Shown here piece by piece: positions 21,050 to 32,999 of a stretch of DNA of 64,000 nt (position 1 is its first letter; the number at the start of each line of letters is the position of its first letter). The stretch comes from Cenococcum geophilum 1.58. Lineage: Eukaryota > Ascomycota > Dothideomycetes > Gloniales > Gloniaceae. The stretch is taken from contig KV748219.1 of the NCBI GenBank assembly GCA_001692895.1, positions 682,001 to 746,000 on the forward strand, in the 5' to 3' direction. Both the position numbers and the translations under genes were made by a program. The notes beneath the pieces were generated by a model. That model was given only the letters and a program-made list of their open reading frames with translations, did no database searches and had not been told where the DNA came from.

Positions 21050-24000
21050 AAGGACAACTAGTATAAGTAACCAATCGCCTTAACTAAGCTCTATTTACTA
21101 ACCCTAATTATTATCTAGCTCTAATACGTTATATAGTAAGCACTACTTATAAGAACAAGACTACAACTAATATACTATAAAAACTCCATCCCAATCACCT
21201 CTAAAAGGAAGGTCTTAAAGCTAAGTCGCTCTCCGGGACGGCTCTACCTTAAGATCTCGTTAAATACTTTAGATATTACAAACTCTAACTCTTAGGATTA
21301 TAGCATAACCGTTAACTGCCGCCTATAGCAGAACAATTAATAGGTTAGTACTTAAGTCTTAATTAATACAGGAGCTAGCGGTAGAGGATTTATTAATAAG
21401 ATTTTCGTATAAGATAATAGTTTTACCCTAATCCCCCTTAACCGGTATATTAACATATTTAGATTTAATAGCAAACGCACCATCTTAGGCCGTATTACCC
21501 ATATAGTATTCCTAAAACTCTAATACCTAAACCACAAAGAACTAATTAGGCTTTTCGTTACCACCCTAGGTTACTTAGTAATCCTTAAATAACCCTAGAT
21601 AAAGCTATATAAGGTAACTATTAATTAGAACAACCTTAAGCTCCTATTTACCGCCTTCCATTACAAGCAGAAGTGCCTTATAACTCACTACTTAGACCTA
21701 AAACCAAAATCTAAAAAATCCACTAAGATCCACTAGCCTAAGAATTCCACCAAATTCCACCAGTATAAGACTTCTACTAATATCCATTAAGGATCCAAAA
21801 ATTCCACTAAACCCCACAAATAGACCCCAAGTACTGCGCCACCCCGCGCTAAGTAAAAGCTTAAGCTTACCACACAAAAGTACTAGAAGGACTGGTACTC
21901 TACTATAAAAAGCATACTTAAAGAACCCGAAGCTAAACCTAATACTAACTCTATACCTAATACTAAACAAGAAGCTAAACAAGAAGCTATATAAGAAACT
22001 ATAGACGATCTAAGCAAGCTTAGCACCCTAGATATCCACATAATTAGAGCTACCCTACTAGCGCAACTTGCTAAGAAACCTAAGTATACAATCTTCACTA
22101 TTACGATAGCCAATATTAAAAAGGCCTTAGCACTAAAGAAGCACACTAACCCTACCACAAAGGTACTAGTAGAGTATCACTATCGCCTAAATATATTCTT
22201 ATAAAAGGAAGCCGATAAGCTACTAGAATACCAACTATATAACTATAAGATTATACTTAAAGAAGGAAAGCAGCCCAAATTTAGACCCTTATACGGAATG
22301 TCTTAAAATAAACTCTAAGTACTATAAAAGTATTTAGACAAGAACCTAAGTAAAGGATTTATCGCCTATAGCCACACTAGTAATCTTTATTAAGAAACCC
22401 AGCAGCGGTCTACGCTTCTATATAGACTACTAAGCTCTTAATACCATTACCGTCAAGAACTAATATCCAATCCCGTTAATATAAAAGACGCTAAACTAAC
22501 TAAGTAAGGCTCGTTACTATATAAAGCTCGATATTATCTCTACATTTAACCGTCTCCGCATTACAAAAGGAGACAAATAGCTTACTACATTTCGTACCCA
22601 ATATAGACTATTTAAGTACTTAGTAACACCCTTTAGCCTTATAAACGCTCTAAGCTCATTTTAACATTATATAAATAACACCCTGCGCCCCTACCTGGAT
22701 ATCTTCTATACTGCTTATATCGACAACATTCTAATATACAGTAATAACCTAACCAAATATTGGAAGTATATTAACCTTATTCTATAAGCCCTACACGGAG
22801 CTAGTCTATAATTAAATATAGATAAATATAAGTTTTATAAAACAGAAGTCCTATACCTTAGACTCCTTATTTCTATAAACAGTATATAAATAGACCTAAA
22901 GAAAGTCAAAGTAATTGTAAACTAGTAAAAACCCAAAAACGTTAAGGATGTAAGAGCCTTTATAGGATTTGCTAATTTCTACCAACGGTTTATTAATAAC
23001 TTCTCTACCCTAGTTTTATCCCTTATAGCTCTAACCCAAAAGGATAAAGTCTTTATCTTTAGCAAGAAATATAAGAAGGCCTTTACCTACCTAAAGGTTA
23101 TATTTACTACTGCGCCTATACTCTAACACTTTAACCTAAACCAAATAAGTGTTATAGAAGCCAACTTATCTAACTACGTTACTAGAGGCATCCTGTCTCA
23201 ATATAACAAAGATAGAGTATTACACCCTATAGTATACTTCTTAAAATAACTAAGCCCAGCTAAATATAACTACGAGATCTACAATAAGGAATTATTAGCT
23301 ATTATTAGATATTTTAAACAATGGCAACCTAAACTAAAAGGCGCTAGATTTTTAATTAAGGTCCTTAACGACTATAAGAACCTATAGTACTTCACAACTA
23401 CAAAACAGCTAAGTCATCATTAGGCCTAATAGTTAGAATATCTATCTCGTTTCTAATTTTTAATTATATACCGCCCAGGCGTTTAAGGTTAGAAGCTTAA
23501 CACCCTAACCCAATACTTATAAGACGCGCTAGCCCTAAAAGAAGCGCGCTCTTACTAAAATCAGACCCTACTTTACCCTAAACTATTTAACCCTCCCACT
23601 AAAGACCTTACGGTACACGTCCTTAAAATAACTAACTAATTAATTAAATAGATTATAGTTAATAAATACCCAAATAACAAGTTTATCTAAGAGACGCTTA
23701 AGCTAATATATAATAGCATTAGACGCTCTAAAAGGATTTCTCTAAGTAAATGCGAAACCTATAGAAACCGCCTAGTTATACCTAACCATAACAAACTTAA
23801 GCTTAAGCTCCTCAAACATATATATAATCTACTAATAGCCGGCCACCCGGGCCAAAGAAAAACCCTAGAACTGCTCTAACGAGAATACTATTAGCTAAAC
23901 ATACACAATATAACACGAAGATACGTCTTTAGCTACTATATCTGCCAATAAGCCAAAGCTTTACATAAGACGTACAACGGCCTCCTAAAGCTACTACTTA

Positions 24001-25110
24001 TTCCAGACCAAAGATAGAAGGACATTTTAATTAACTTTATCATTAACCTCCCTATAAGTAAAGGCTATATAAACATTATAGTAGTTATAGACCAACTATC
24101 TAAGATAAGGCACTTAATTGCCTGCCCCAATATATTAATGCCTACTATCGCCCGACTATTCCTAGATTATATATAAAAACTCCACAGACTTCCCAAAACA
24201 ATTATCTCCAATAAAGGCAGCCAGTTTATCTCTGCATTCTAAAAAGAATTAACTACTTAACTCCACATTAAAGCACTACTATCCACTATATATTATCTAG
24301 AAACAGATAGTTAAACGGAACATATAAACGCTATAATAGAACAGTATATCTAGATATACACGTCATATCTATGAGATAACTAAATTAACTAGCTCGCATT
24401 TACCAAGTTTACTATAAATAATTCCGTCTTGGAAACTACAAAGGTCTCCCCATTCCTGGCTAATTACGGCTAGCACCCATAAATAGGTTTTAAACCTTTT
24501 AGTAATATTTCTTGCCCCGCTTGTTACGCTTTATAAGTTATAAAAGCAAATAAATTTATAGAGAAGATAGAGGAACTACAACGGTTCCTTACTAATAAAA
24601 TAATATAGGCCTAATCTATCTATAAAGCCACAGCAAATAAAAAACAAACCCTAGCACCAGCCTATTAAATTAGTAACTTCGTCTAGCTAGATATAAGAAA
24701 CCTAAACACAAAACAACCTACTAAGAAACTTAATTAGAAAAACGCTGGCCCTTATAAGATTAAAAAGGTTGTTTCCTCTTATACCTACTAACTAAAGCTC
24801 CCTAATACGGTTAAAATCCACCCCGTATTCCATACATCAGTCCTTCACCCTACTGCCCCTATATTAGACGCCCTGCCTAAACAGATATAAGACCCTCCCC
24901 CACCAGTTAAAGTAGATAGTAAGAATAAGTACTTTATTAAAAGAATTAATAACATTAAGTATAATAAATAGAAACGCCAGTATATATATCTTATAAAATA
25001 GAGAGGCTTTACTAAGCCCTTATAGGAACCCATTAACTCTATAGAACTTATATAAGCCGCAAAAGACTTTTATAAACTCCACCCAGAACTACTACAGCCC
25101 CATCTCGCAG
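21050..25110 (+). pseudogene. Gyp2 pol: protease to chromodomain
   Basis: The protease region is at about 21300-21560 and poorly preserved. RT at about 22380-22960 reads KPSSGLRFYIDYQALNTITV, YTKLDIISTFNRLRI and the catalytic box YIDN (22716-22727; second Asp now Asn). A connection domain follows (AFIGFANFYQRFINNF). RNase H is at about 23140-23400 ([20 protein letters not shown]). Integrase has a zinc-binding part near 23810-23960 (LIAGHPGQRKTLELL) and a core at about 24020-24330 (INIIVVIDQLSKIRHLIA, TIISNKGSQFISAF). A chromodomain-like end lies at about 24930-25080 (IYLIKQRGFTKPLQEP...LHPELL). Most motifs can be read straight through between stops, so this is one of the better preserved Pol copies. 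Confidence 0.88.
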
Positions 25111-25135
25111 AAGCTTAAGTTTAAAAGGGGGGTAC

Positions 25136-25484
25136 TATTATGGGACACCCCCGTAACACCTTGCACACATCTACCTATTTCTACTAACTTAGCAATTAGA
25201 GACTAACCGTAAAATAGCAATCTAACGGCAATCTACGGCATTCTGCTATATTCTGCCAAGTTCTACTAAATTCTATTAAGTTCTGCTAGGACTACAACCT
25301 AAACCCTATTTTGCCCTATATATATATTAACTAAGCAACCAAGTTAATAATATATGCCCTTTCTTCCCGTTTTCCTACCTTCTTTCCTTACGCAACGTCT
25401 TAATCTTATCACATAGTTTATATATATAGCTTAATAATATCTACTTTGCTATATATTATTGTCGCTTATACTCACTCCGTAATA
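25136..25484 (+). repeat. Gyp2 3' LTR
   Basis: This 349-bp partner of 19640-19963 carries the same ATTCTGC/GTTCTAC repeats at about 25230-25290. It is followed by the duplicated target GAGCC. Confidence 0.92.
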
Positions 25485-25489
25485 GAGCC

Positions 25490-26791
25490 TTAGCTTATTA
25501 TTATCTTTAACTATTAAGATATAGTCTATAATCCTTTCTTATAATCCTTTTCTTATAATTCCCTACGTTACTAATACATTACTTTTATATTTGCCCTTAG
25601 GCTATCTAATATAGTTAAGGTATTAATTAGTTAGTTAAAGAGACTTATATCTTAAGATTTAGTATATATACTTTTAAATCTAGTAATTCTATACCGTATA
25701 TTTAGCGTAACTCTACTACCTAGCAAATAAGGACACTTTATAATAGTAACTGTAGCTATTATACAATTGCTAAAAACGTCTATAACGTTAATCTTTTAAT
25801 ACTATAGTATCGTTTAGGTATAATTTAACGTTTTAATTACCTTCCCCTAGCCGTGTTATTAGTTTTTATAAGGAAGTAATAGCTAAATAGCGCTATTATA
25901 ATGAAGTTATATTAGCAAGGTTACAGCTATTTACTAAAAGGGTATTAGAAGGTAAAGTATAAAGACACCTTGCTTATTAAGCTTAATCCTTTTCCTTAAT
26001 ACCTTACTTCCCATTATTAACCTTCGTCTAATTTAGACGTATCTTTAATATATTATTAAGATTTTTTTCTTTTTTATTATTAACTTAATATACCTCTTTA
26101 ATCTCCTACTAGCTACTCTTCTAAGCAAATTCTATAGCGTATTTTAGCCCTACCTTTATATATAGAACCCTAACCCACAACTAACCCATAACTAGTACTA
26201 GTCCTACCTATACAATTTTGCCTATATATCTTTAAAAGACCAGGAATCTAATAATAGGATTCTAAAGGCTTATAATAAGATATACTACGTTAGATCTAAT
26301 ACCTTTAGTCCCTATAATTAATGCATGCATACTAAAAGTAGTAATTATATTAAGATAAGCTTTTTTATTCTTAATAGATTTCTATTACTGACTTTAAGCT
26401 TTAATAGTCTAGGCCTAAGTAGCGACGTTTCTTTAATGTTCTTAACTACTATATTGCCCAGGCTCTTTCCTATTTAAACGCTAATACTAAATATCTAAGT
26501 TAAATATAAGATTATGCTATAGCTATCTATACCGCCTATAATTCTTAGTAAGCTAGTTAGTAGCGCCTAATATATAAGCAAGGCTAGTGTATTAAGACTA
26601 GGGTAAAGGATAAGGGCGATAAGAAAAAGGTCGCTATATACTATAAAAAGGAGTTTATATATACGCGTTAAGTTTTAAAAGAGCATAATATAATACGTTA
26701 TTAGGTAGGTTACTCTTTAGGTACCTAGCAAATAGGTATCTAATAGTTACTATAGTAAGGTCTTAGTAGTTTTAAACTATTATAGCCAGCT
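25490..26791. other. Unassigned part of ChrB 3' region, possible pogo-like remnant
   Basis: By target duplications this belongs between Gyp2 and SinB, inside ChrB. Its content does not look like gypsy pol. The plus strand at about 25735-25840 could be a helix-turn-helix (a CSYYTIAKNVYNV-like run). At 26560-26700 it reads a basic stretch, KTRVKDKGDKKKVAIYYKKE, followed by FIYTRQVLKEHN, which recalls the C-terminal tail of Fot1-type transposases. No TIR or TA duplication was found, so this could equally be an extra open reading frame or chance. Confidence 0.3.
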
Positions 26792-26804
26792 AACGTCTCT
26801 ATTT

Positions 26805-27396
26805 TTTTATTTTTTTATTTTTTTTATTTTTATATCCGTTGTATTATACTACATACAATACTACGCATGCAGCCTCTAGGCTATGGCGCTATAGTCCTAT
26901 ATACATAAATCCCTTAGGGCAGCTTAATATGTACTAGTAACTATATCCTAGTAGTTTATAAGCCCCTAAACTAGGGGTTTATAGTTCCTTAGTAAAATAC
27001 TAAGTTATAAGCAACTACTAGGTAATAAGAAAACGGTAGAAAACTATAAGAAATAAGAAATCCTAACGCCTATCCCTATCCTTTTGTAATTTAATTCTGT
27101 CCTTTTACTTACTAATATCTCTTTACTAGAAGCCTAGTAGGAGTTACCTCCTTCTATAAATCCTGCTGTTATTAGCCACTTTCTAGTAGCTATCCCTGTC
27201 CTACTTAGAAATAGGAAAAGCGCCTCTCTTCCTTTTAGTGTACAAAATAGCTTCTTTAGAGAGAGAGAAGAGCTTAGTTTCTTTTGCATCTCTCTTCTTT
27301 CTTCTCTATATAGGTTGCAGTCTAGTAGTAGGTGCCTAGGGGTTTATAGTGCTCTATATTCCCTAAAGCATCTACCGTCTTCATCCTCCCCCCCTA
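26805..27396 (-). mobile_element. SinB, 592-bp SINE-like non-LTR insertion
   Basis: The 13-bp duplication AACGTCTCTATTT flanks it (26792-26804 and 27397-27409). The left end is a run of TTTTTTTA units (to about 26835), i.e. an A-rich (AAAAAAAT)n tail when read on the minus strand. Duplication plus A-rich tail is the mark of LINE-mobilised DNA, and the size and lack of coding fit a SINE. No pol III box A/B or tRNA fold could be confirmed. It holds a strong three-way-junction fold at 26947-27022. Confidence 0.75.
26947..27022. other. Three-way-junction fold inside SinB
   Basis: An outer perfect 10-bp stem (CCTAGTAGTT 26947-26956 with AACTACTAGG 27013-27022) encloses two hairpins. One has 12-bp arms, TATAAGCCCCTA and TAGGGGTTTATA, with loop AAC and one mismatch that is a G-U pair in one strand's RNA. 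The other has 7-bp arms, CTTAGTA and TACTAAG, with loop AAA. Confidence 0.75.
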
Positions 27397-27409
27397 AACG
27401 TCTCTATTT

Positions 27410-27955
27410 ATTCTGGGCTTAAGCGTATTTTTATTAACTATAAGCTAACGCCGCAAGAGCTTTAATAGTATTAGTTTAGACCTAATATTAGCATTAAGCG
27501 TTTAAGAATCTCTACTCCTGCTATACCTTATTATCCTACCTCTATTTTTATACCTACTTATATATCTATAAAGGGATCTTATTCCTATTAGCCGTCCCTT
27601 AAAGGGCCAATAGATACTAATCTTAATCCTAAGAATAAGGCATAGTAGCTTTTTAAATTAGGCATTTTAGATTTATTTTTATATATAGTAGTAATCAAGG
27701 ACCTTAATTAGGTACTTAGAAAGGCCTTATAAGGCTTTTAAAAAGGGCTTAGAAGCCCTAGAAATAATATTCCTAATATAGATTAATAAATAGGAATGTA
27801 ATTCTAGCAAAATTCCCTATTAACTCTATACTATATATATAAAAAGGCTAAGGACCTATTCTGCCTTAGGCTATAGCCCTAATCCTTATAGTTTCCAGAG
27901 CCTATCTATTCCATATCTAATTTAACCTATTTACTCTTTTCGCGAGCTTTCTTTA
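27410..27955 (-). other. ChrB 3' non-coding region, second part
   Basis: This lies between SinB and the end of the ChrB polyprotein. No motif was recognised on either strand. Confidence 0.4.
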
Positions 27956-27959
27956 TAGG

Positions 27960-30900
27960 TTATAATAACACTATAGTATTAGAGCGCTTTCTATAATTTG
28001 TAAATTATAGACCTTAGTCCTAATATTCTTTTAGAATATCTTTATAATAATTAAGTTAATCCTCTAGTTCCTATATAGAGTCCTTAGTAGCCTAGCCTAG
28101 CCATTTAACTTTATATTAAAGCTTGTTCTTAATAGACTTATATTATCATATAGCTTTAACCTTATACCGCTCGCCCACTACCTTAAGATATTTAATTAGG
28201 CCTAAACGGAAGTTCTTTTCTAGCGGTGGTCTATACTATAGCTCTAGTAGGTTTATATAAAACACTAAATATATATAGGCTATAGATAGGGGTAGCTAGA
28301 GACAATAAGCTAGCTTACTAATTTATTCCTTAACTTAAAAGGGACCCAGGTATCTTATATTAAGCTTCTTTAATAGTTAACGGGTTTTAATATTTGTTAA
28401 ATATAATAAAACCTTATTACCTACCCCGAAATACTTATCCTAGTATTTATGGTTATACTAAAGTCTCTACTGCTCTTAGACATCCTATAGACTCTACTTT
28501 ACATACTTTTATTACTCCTCCTATTCCTAGAGGTATCCTTATACTCTTTAGTAGATATCTTAGACTTCCTAGTAGGATCCTATAATTAATTATACGGCCT
28601 TAGCCAGTAATTGCTAGGTATACTATTAAACCCAAATAGTTAGACGCTATAGGCAATCTAGATTGGTGTATACTTATATAATATGTATTACTTTAAATTA
28701 TAAGCGTACTCTATATATAGTAGTAGCTTATACTAATTATCATACTAGTAGTTTAAATATATTTATAGGTAAGACTCCAGTTTCTAGTTTTAGCGTTTTA
28801 TTTACCCGTCCATTTGTAGATAGAAAGCTATACTATAATAGTAGTCTATTTTTAAATAGAAGTATAGGCCTAACTAGTACTAGCTTATAAAGACACTGCC
28901 CCTATTAATAATAATAGAGTATAGCTAATTTACTTTAAGAAAGTATTTCTCCTTAATTAGGTTGGCAAGCGCTTATATATTAATTATCTTATTAATAAAA
29001 AGGTATTAGATATACTTTAAAAACCTATTAATAAGTATAAGGACCAAATTATATATTTGTCCTTAGCTATCTTTAGATAGCGGGAAATCTGTAATAAAGT
29101 CTATAGTATAATATTACTATAGCCTACTAGTAGGGTGAACTAATTTAAGTAAACCCTATAGCTTATGCCTACGGATTTTATATACTTAATACTTCTTATA
29201 ATAGCTAATATACTCCTTTACTTCCTACTTAAGCTTTAGCTAATAGTATTTACGTTAAAGTAATTCTACTATCTTAGCTTAACTATAGTGGCCGCCTAAA
29301 GGATTATTGTAATTCTTTATAAGAATCTTCTATTATAGATTTACTTCTTATAATACCTAAACCTTACTATTTCTATATAGTAGGCCTATTAGGTCCAGTT
29401 CCTAATTTTAATACTTTATAGCTTTCTTTCCGTTATATTTCCGGTCTACTTTTATATTAAAGATAGCATAAAAGGCGTCCCTCTATTATACCTTACGGAT
29501 AAAATCTATTACCCTTTTAGATAGTTCCCGAGTAAAAGCTATTTTATTTTATACTACTTTAAATATAAGACTAAATAGCACTATAGATCTTATAACTTCT
29601 TAGTATATATCTATTAGAAAGGCCGCTATAAGGTTAAAGTCCTTTAGTTATTATAGGGCTCTAAGTTCTAATTGCTTTATAGCTTCACTATTAGTTTAAG
29701 GGGATAGCTTAGTAATTAGAGATAGTATATTATTAGGTTCTAAGAATATATTGGTAACATCCCATTTAGGTATATTTAGACCCTTATTAGTAATAAACTG
29801 GGTACTAGCCGGAATATTAGTAAAAACTAATAGGGCTTATACTACCTAAGACTTAGTATATAGAGCTATAGGCACTTAAGCATCCTATATTTAGAGCTTA
29901 TTCAATAATATAGGGAGTAAGATATCTATTATTTGTTTTCCTTCCCCTATTTTAAAGCCTTTAGTATAGTCTAGCCGTTATAATGGTCTATTAGTAGGGT
30001 TGCTTTCCTCTAGCTTATATTTAATCTTAAAATTAAATTATATAAGCTTTTATACTTATCTAGCTTATTAAAATATAAACTTTTTATAATTATAAAGTAG
30101 CGTAAATTATAATAATTTAAGAGTATATAAGTAGTATAGCTTACGTACTTCAGGTAATATCGCCACTCTTTAAAGCAGTTAACTATAGTAAGCAGTTTCT
30201 TATCGTGAGTATAATACCTAACTTTAGGCCTCTAGAATTTTCTATTATAAAATATTACTAGTTTTTAGTAGAGCTAGGTAGCGTTTAAATGCCTATTAAG
30301 TTATAATAGGATACTAATAAGGGTAAAATTTAATATATTAGTAACTATTATTAATAGCTAATTTAGGTTAAAATGCCATAGTAATAAAGCTTTCGTAAAC
30401 TTTATATATAATTCCTAAAAGGCGTCCTAAATCTTTCTAGGCCATAACTATAGTTTATACTATTTAGTTAATCCTTTTTAGTTTTCTTTCTTCCTACCTT
30501 TAAGCTTTTTACTCCTTAAGCTAGGTCGTAAGAATCTTCCACAATATAATTAGATATGTATTAGGTAATATCTAAGTAGTTATAAATAAAGCGCCTATAG
30601 AAATTGGCAAAGTCTAAAAACACTTAAATATCCTAGTAACTCTCTGGCTTTAGCTACTCTTAAATTACTACACCTATATTAGGTCTGTAACTACGCCTAT
30701 AGATATTATAATATAGCCTAGGAACTTAATCTGCTTAGTATTAAAGATATACTTTAACGCCTTAGCGTAAAGGCCCTAATTATCTAAATATTCTAATACT
30801 TTGCAGACGTATTACTTGTACTAATTGTTATCTTTTAAGTAGATTAGGATATTATTTAAATAGATAACGTATATCCGGTTAACTAGTCCCCTTAAGGCTT

Positions 30901-32463
30901 TATAAATATATAATTAAAATATTATGGGCATATTAACTAGCCTAAAAGGCATTACTAGATACTTAAAGTGGCTGTATTAGGTCTTAAAAGCGGTCTTTTA
31001 CTTATCCCCTTCTTTAATATAGAGCCTATAATAGGCGTCTTATAAATTTAGCTTTATAAAAATCTTCGCCCTAAATAGTTTATCTAATATTTTACTAACT
31101 AGCAGTAGTAGGTAACAGTTCTTAATTATAATCTTATTAAGGCCGTAATAGTCTATATATAGCCTTATAGTTCTATCTAGTTTTAAATAAAAAGAATTGG
31201 CGCGCCTACTGGCAACTTACTAAGCTAAATCTACCCCTTTTCTAGTATACTATTAAGGTACTCCTATAGGATCTTAAGCTCTTTATAAGAGAGGTTATAA
31301 ATAGAAAAGTTTAGCGGTTATTTACCTTCTTCTAAATTAATTATATAATTATATTCCAAGTTCTACGGTAGGACTTTAGCTTATCTACCTAAAAATGCCC
31401 TTAATAAGCCCCTTAGGCCTAATAGAATATTTAATAAATTAGGGTCGCGTTTATCCTCCGCATTATTATTAGGTAGGTCCTAAAGCTCCTTTAAAATACT
31501 CGCGGGTAGCATCGCGCGCTATAGTAGTTGCTTATATATAGTTACCACTATATATTAAACTATTTTATATAATAGCTAGTAGAGAATAAGGAAATCCTTA
31601 ACGCAGCGTTTAAGGTGCTATAGTAACCTATAACGGTTAAAGTATCTTATAGGATCCTTAAGATCGCCGCCTCTTTATAATATCTCTATAACCTATCTAG
31701 TAGTCCCCTATAGGGTATCCATTTTAAAAGAGTTATCGCCTATACTAGGCTTTATACCTATTCTGCTATAAAATAAGGGTTAGATCTAATACTTCTTTAG
31801 GTATAAAGTATACACTATTTTACCCAGGGCTATATCCTTTAGAATATCCTTTAGGCTTATTAGTAATATATACCCTTCTAATTCTTTATTATTCTACTAT
31901 TTAAAGGCTTTTATCTTAAAGGGTATTTTAAAATCTACTTCTATAAGCTAAAGGTATTTAAGAATAAAGTTATAACCTATAAAGTTAGCTACCTAGAAGG
32001 GTTATAGGCTAACTACCTTAGTGCAGTTATATATATTAGCCAAGCTTATAGGTATTATATAGTTTAATCTAATGCTTATCTAGAAAGCCTATAATAGGTT
32101 TTTACTACCTTTATAATAGGATAAGTTTATACTCTTTTACTAAATTATATTATATAAGATTAATTTTAATACTACTATTATATAGTACTTAGAACTGTTA
32201 TATCTTACCTATAAGGAGTACCGTTTCTAGCTTAATAATAATATAAAAAGTCTCTCCTTCCGTATCTTACACTAGTTATAGCTAAAAGAGGTCTATAATT
32301 AGGGCTTTTCTTTTTTTAAATTATTAGTGCGGTTATTACCCTACTTATTTTTCTAATAGAATCTACCTTTAGAGTTTTCTTTTAACTTTTTAGAGTATTT
32401 CTATAAAGGTACTAAATAGGTAATAGGTTAGCCCTAGAAGTCTTTTCTATTACTTAAAGCCCC
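27960..32463 (-). pseudogene. ChrB pol: chromodomain, integrase, RNase H, RT, protease
   Basis: Read on the minus strand, from the C-terminus. The chromodomain at about 28180-28030 reads YKVKWLG*ATKDSI*ELED and LNYYKDILKEYQD (one stop read through), close to the canonical YKVKWxG...WEPxxNL pattern. The integrase core at about 29110-28660 reads TIDFITDFPLSKDS, LVLILINRFLKYI, then INRGSVFIS and AFYLQMDG. RNase H is at about 30400-30150. RT at about 31250-30700 has catalytic box YLNN (30851-30862). The protease/gag boundary lies near 31900-32400. The short plus-strand open frames at 28394-28585 and 28663-28890 are antisense shadows of this gene. Gyp3 interrupts the element at 32464 with duplication GCCCC. 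Confidence 0.85.
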
Positions 32464-32650
32464 TATTACAGTGCTGTAATAAAGTAGACTAAATAACTAC
32501 GTTGTGGTATAAAGAGGAGAAGAAGGTGGAAATAGGGTATTGTATATAAATAGTAGGGCCAGCCGCTAAGGTACTAGTGGTAGGCTAGCTAATAGTAGGA
32601 AATAGTATAAGACAGTATAAAACAGTATACGTTAGGTCAGTGCCGTAATA
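32464..32650 (-). repeat. Gyp3 3' LTR
   Basis: This 187-bp repeat matches 39485-39671. Differences noticed are C/T and G/A. Confidence 0.92.
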
Positions 32651-32995
32651 GTACTCCTTTCCCCTAGATGGTTTAGTCCCTAAATTAAATAGATAACTCT
32701 AAAATAGGTAGTATTTAGGGTCGCCTATTTTTTACTATAAAGATATTAGTTTTACTTACCGCCCTTAACTAAGCTAATGGCGATTTTCTATACCAGGTAT
32801 AGAAAATCCTAATTAGTTAGTTTAGTAAGTAAGGTTAGTAAAACTCTATATCACCACCCAAATTAATCCGCGTAGCGTTTCTTAGTAAGAATCTAGCTAA
32901 TTAGATAACTTTAACTGCCGGTTAAAGTTCTATAACATCTTAACCACTATAAATTTTAACACGGTAGTCGGCTATAACCTTAGCGTAACTTTTCC
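32651..32995 (-). other. Gyp3 3' non-coding region with palindromes Q and P
   Basis: It contains palindrome Q at 32782-32808 (arms GATTTTCTATACC and GGTATAGAAAATC around one A) and palindrome P at 32907-32929 (arms near AACTTTAAC and GTTAAAGTT). Both are flanked by CTAATTAG and TTAGTAAG motifs in inverted arrangement. The same modules occur in Gyp1, Gyp4 (P only) and GagX (Q only). Confidence 0.75.
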
Positions 32996-32999
32996 TTAT

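Larger units (their letters stand above)
19640..25484 (+). mobile_element. Gyp2, Ty3/gypsy chromodomain retrotransposon, structurally complete
   Basis: LTRs at 19640-19963 and 25136-25484 are flanked by GAGCC on both sides (19635-19639 and 25485-25489). LTR ends read TGTTA...TAACA on the left and TATTA...TAATA on the right. The polypurine tract AAAAGGGGGGTAC (ending at 25135) precedes the right LTR, so the element is on the plus strand. It is 5,845 bp long. Coding order is gag, protease, RT, RNase H, integrase, chromodomain, all broken by TAG/TAA. Confidence 0.93.

Noticed and set aside
21698..22158. Two overlapping minus-strand open frames
   Set aside because: Both are antisense to Gyp2 pol between protease and RT. 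Their Phe/Leu/Ser-rich composition is typical of shadow frames.
24845..25033. 62-codon minus-strand open frame
   Set aside because: It is antisense to the Gyp2 chromodomain-coding end, which reads well on the plus strand.
26947..27022. Hammerhead ribozyme in SinB
   Set aside because: The three-way junction is real on paper, but the conserved CUGANGA and GAAA core motifs are absent on both strands.
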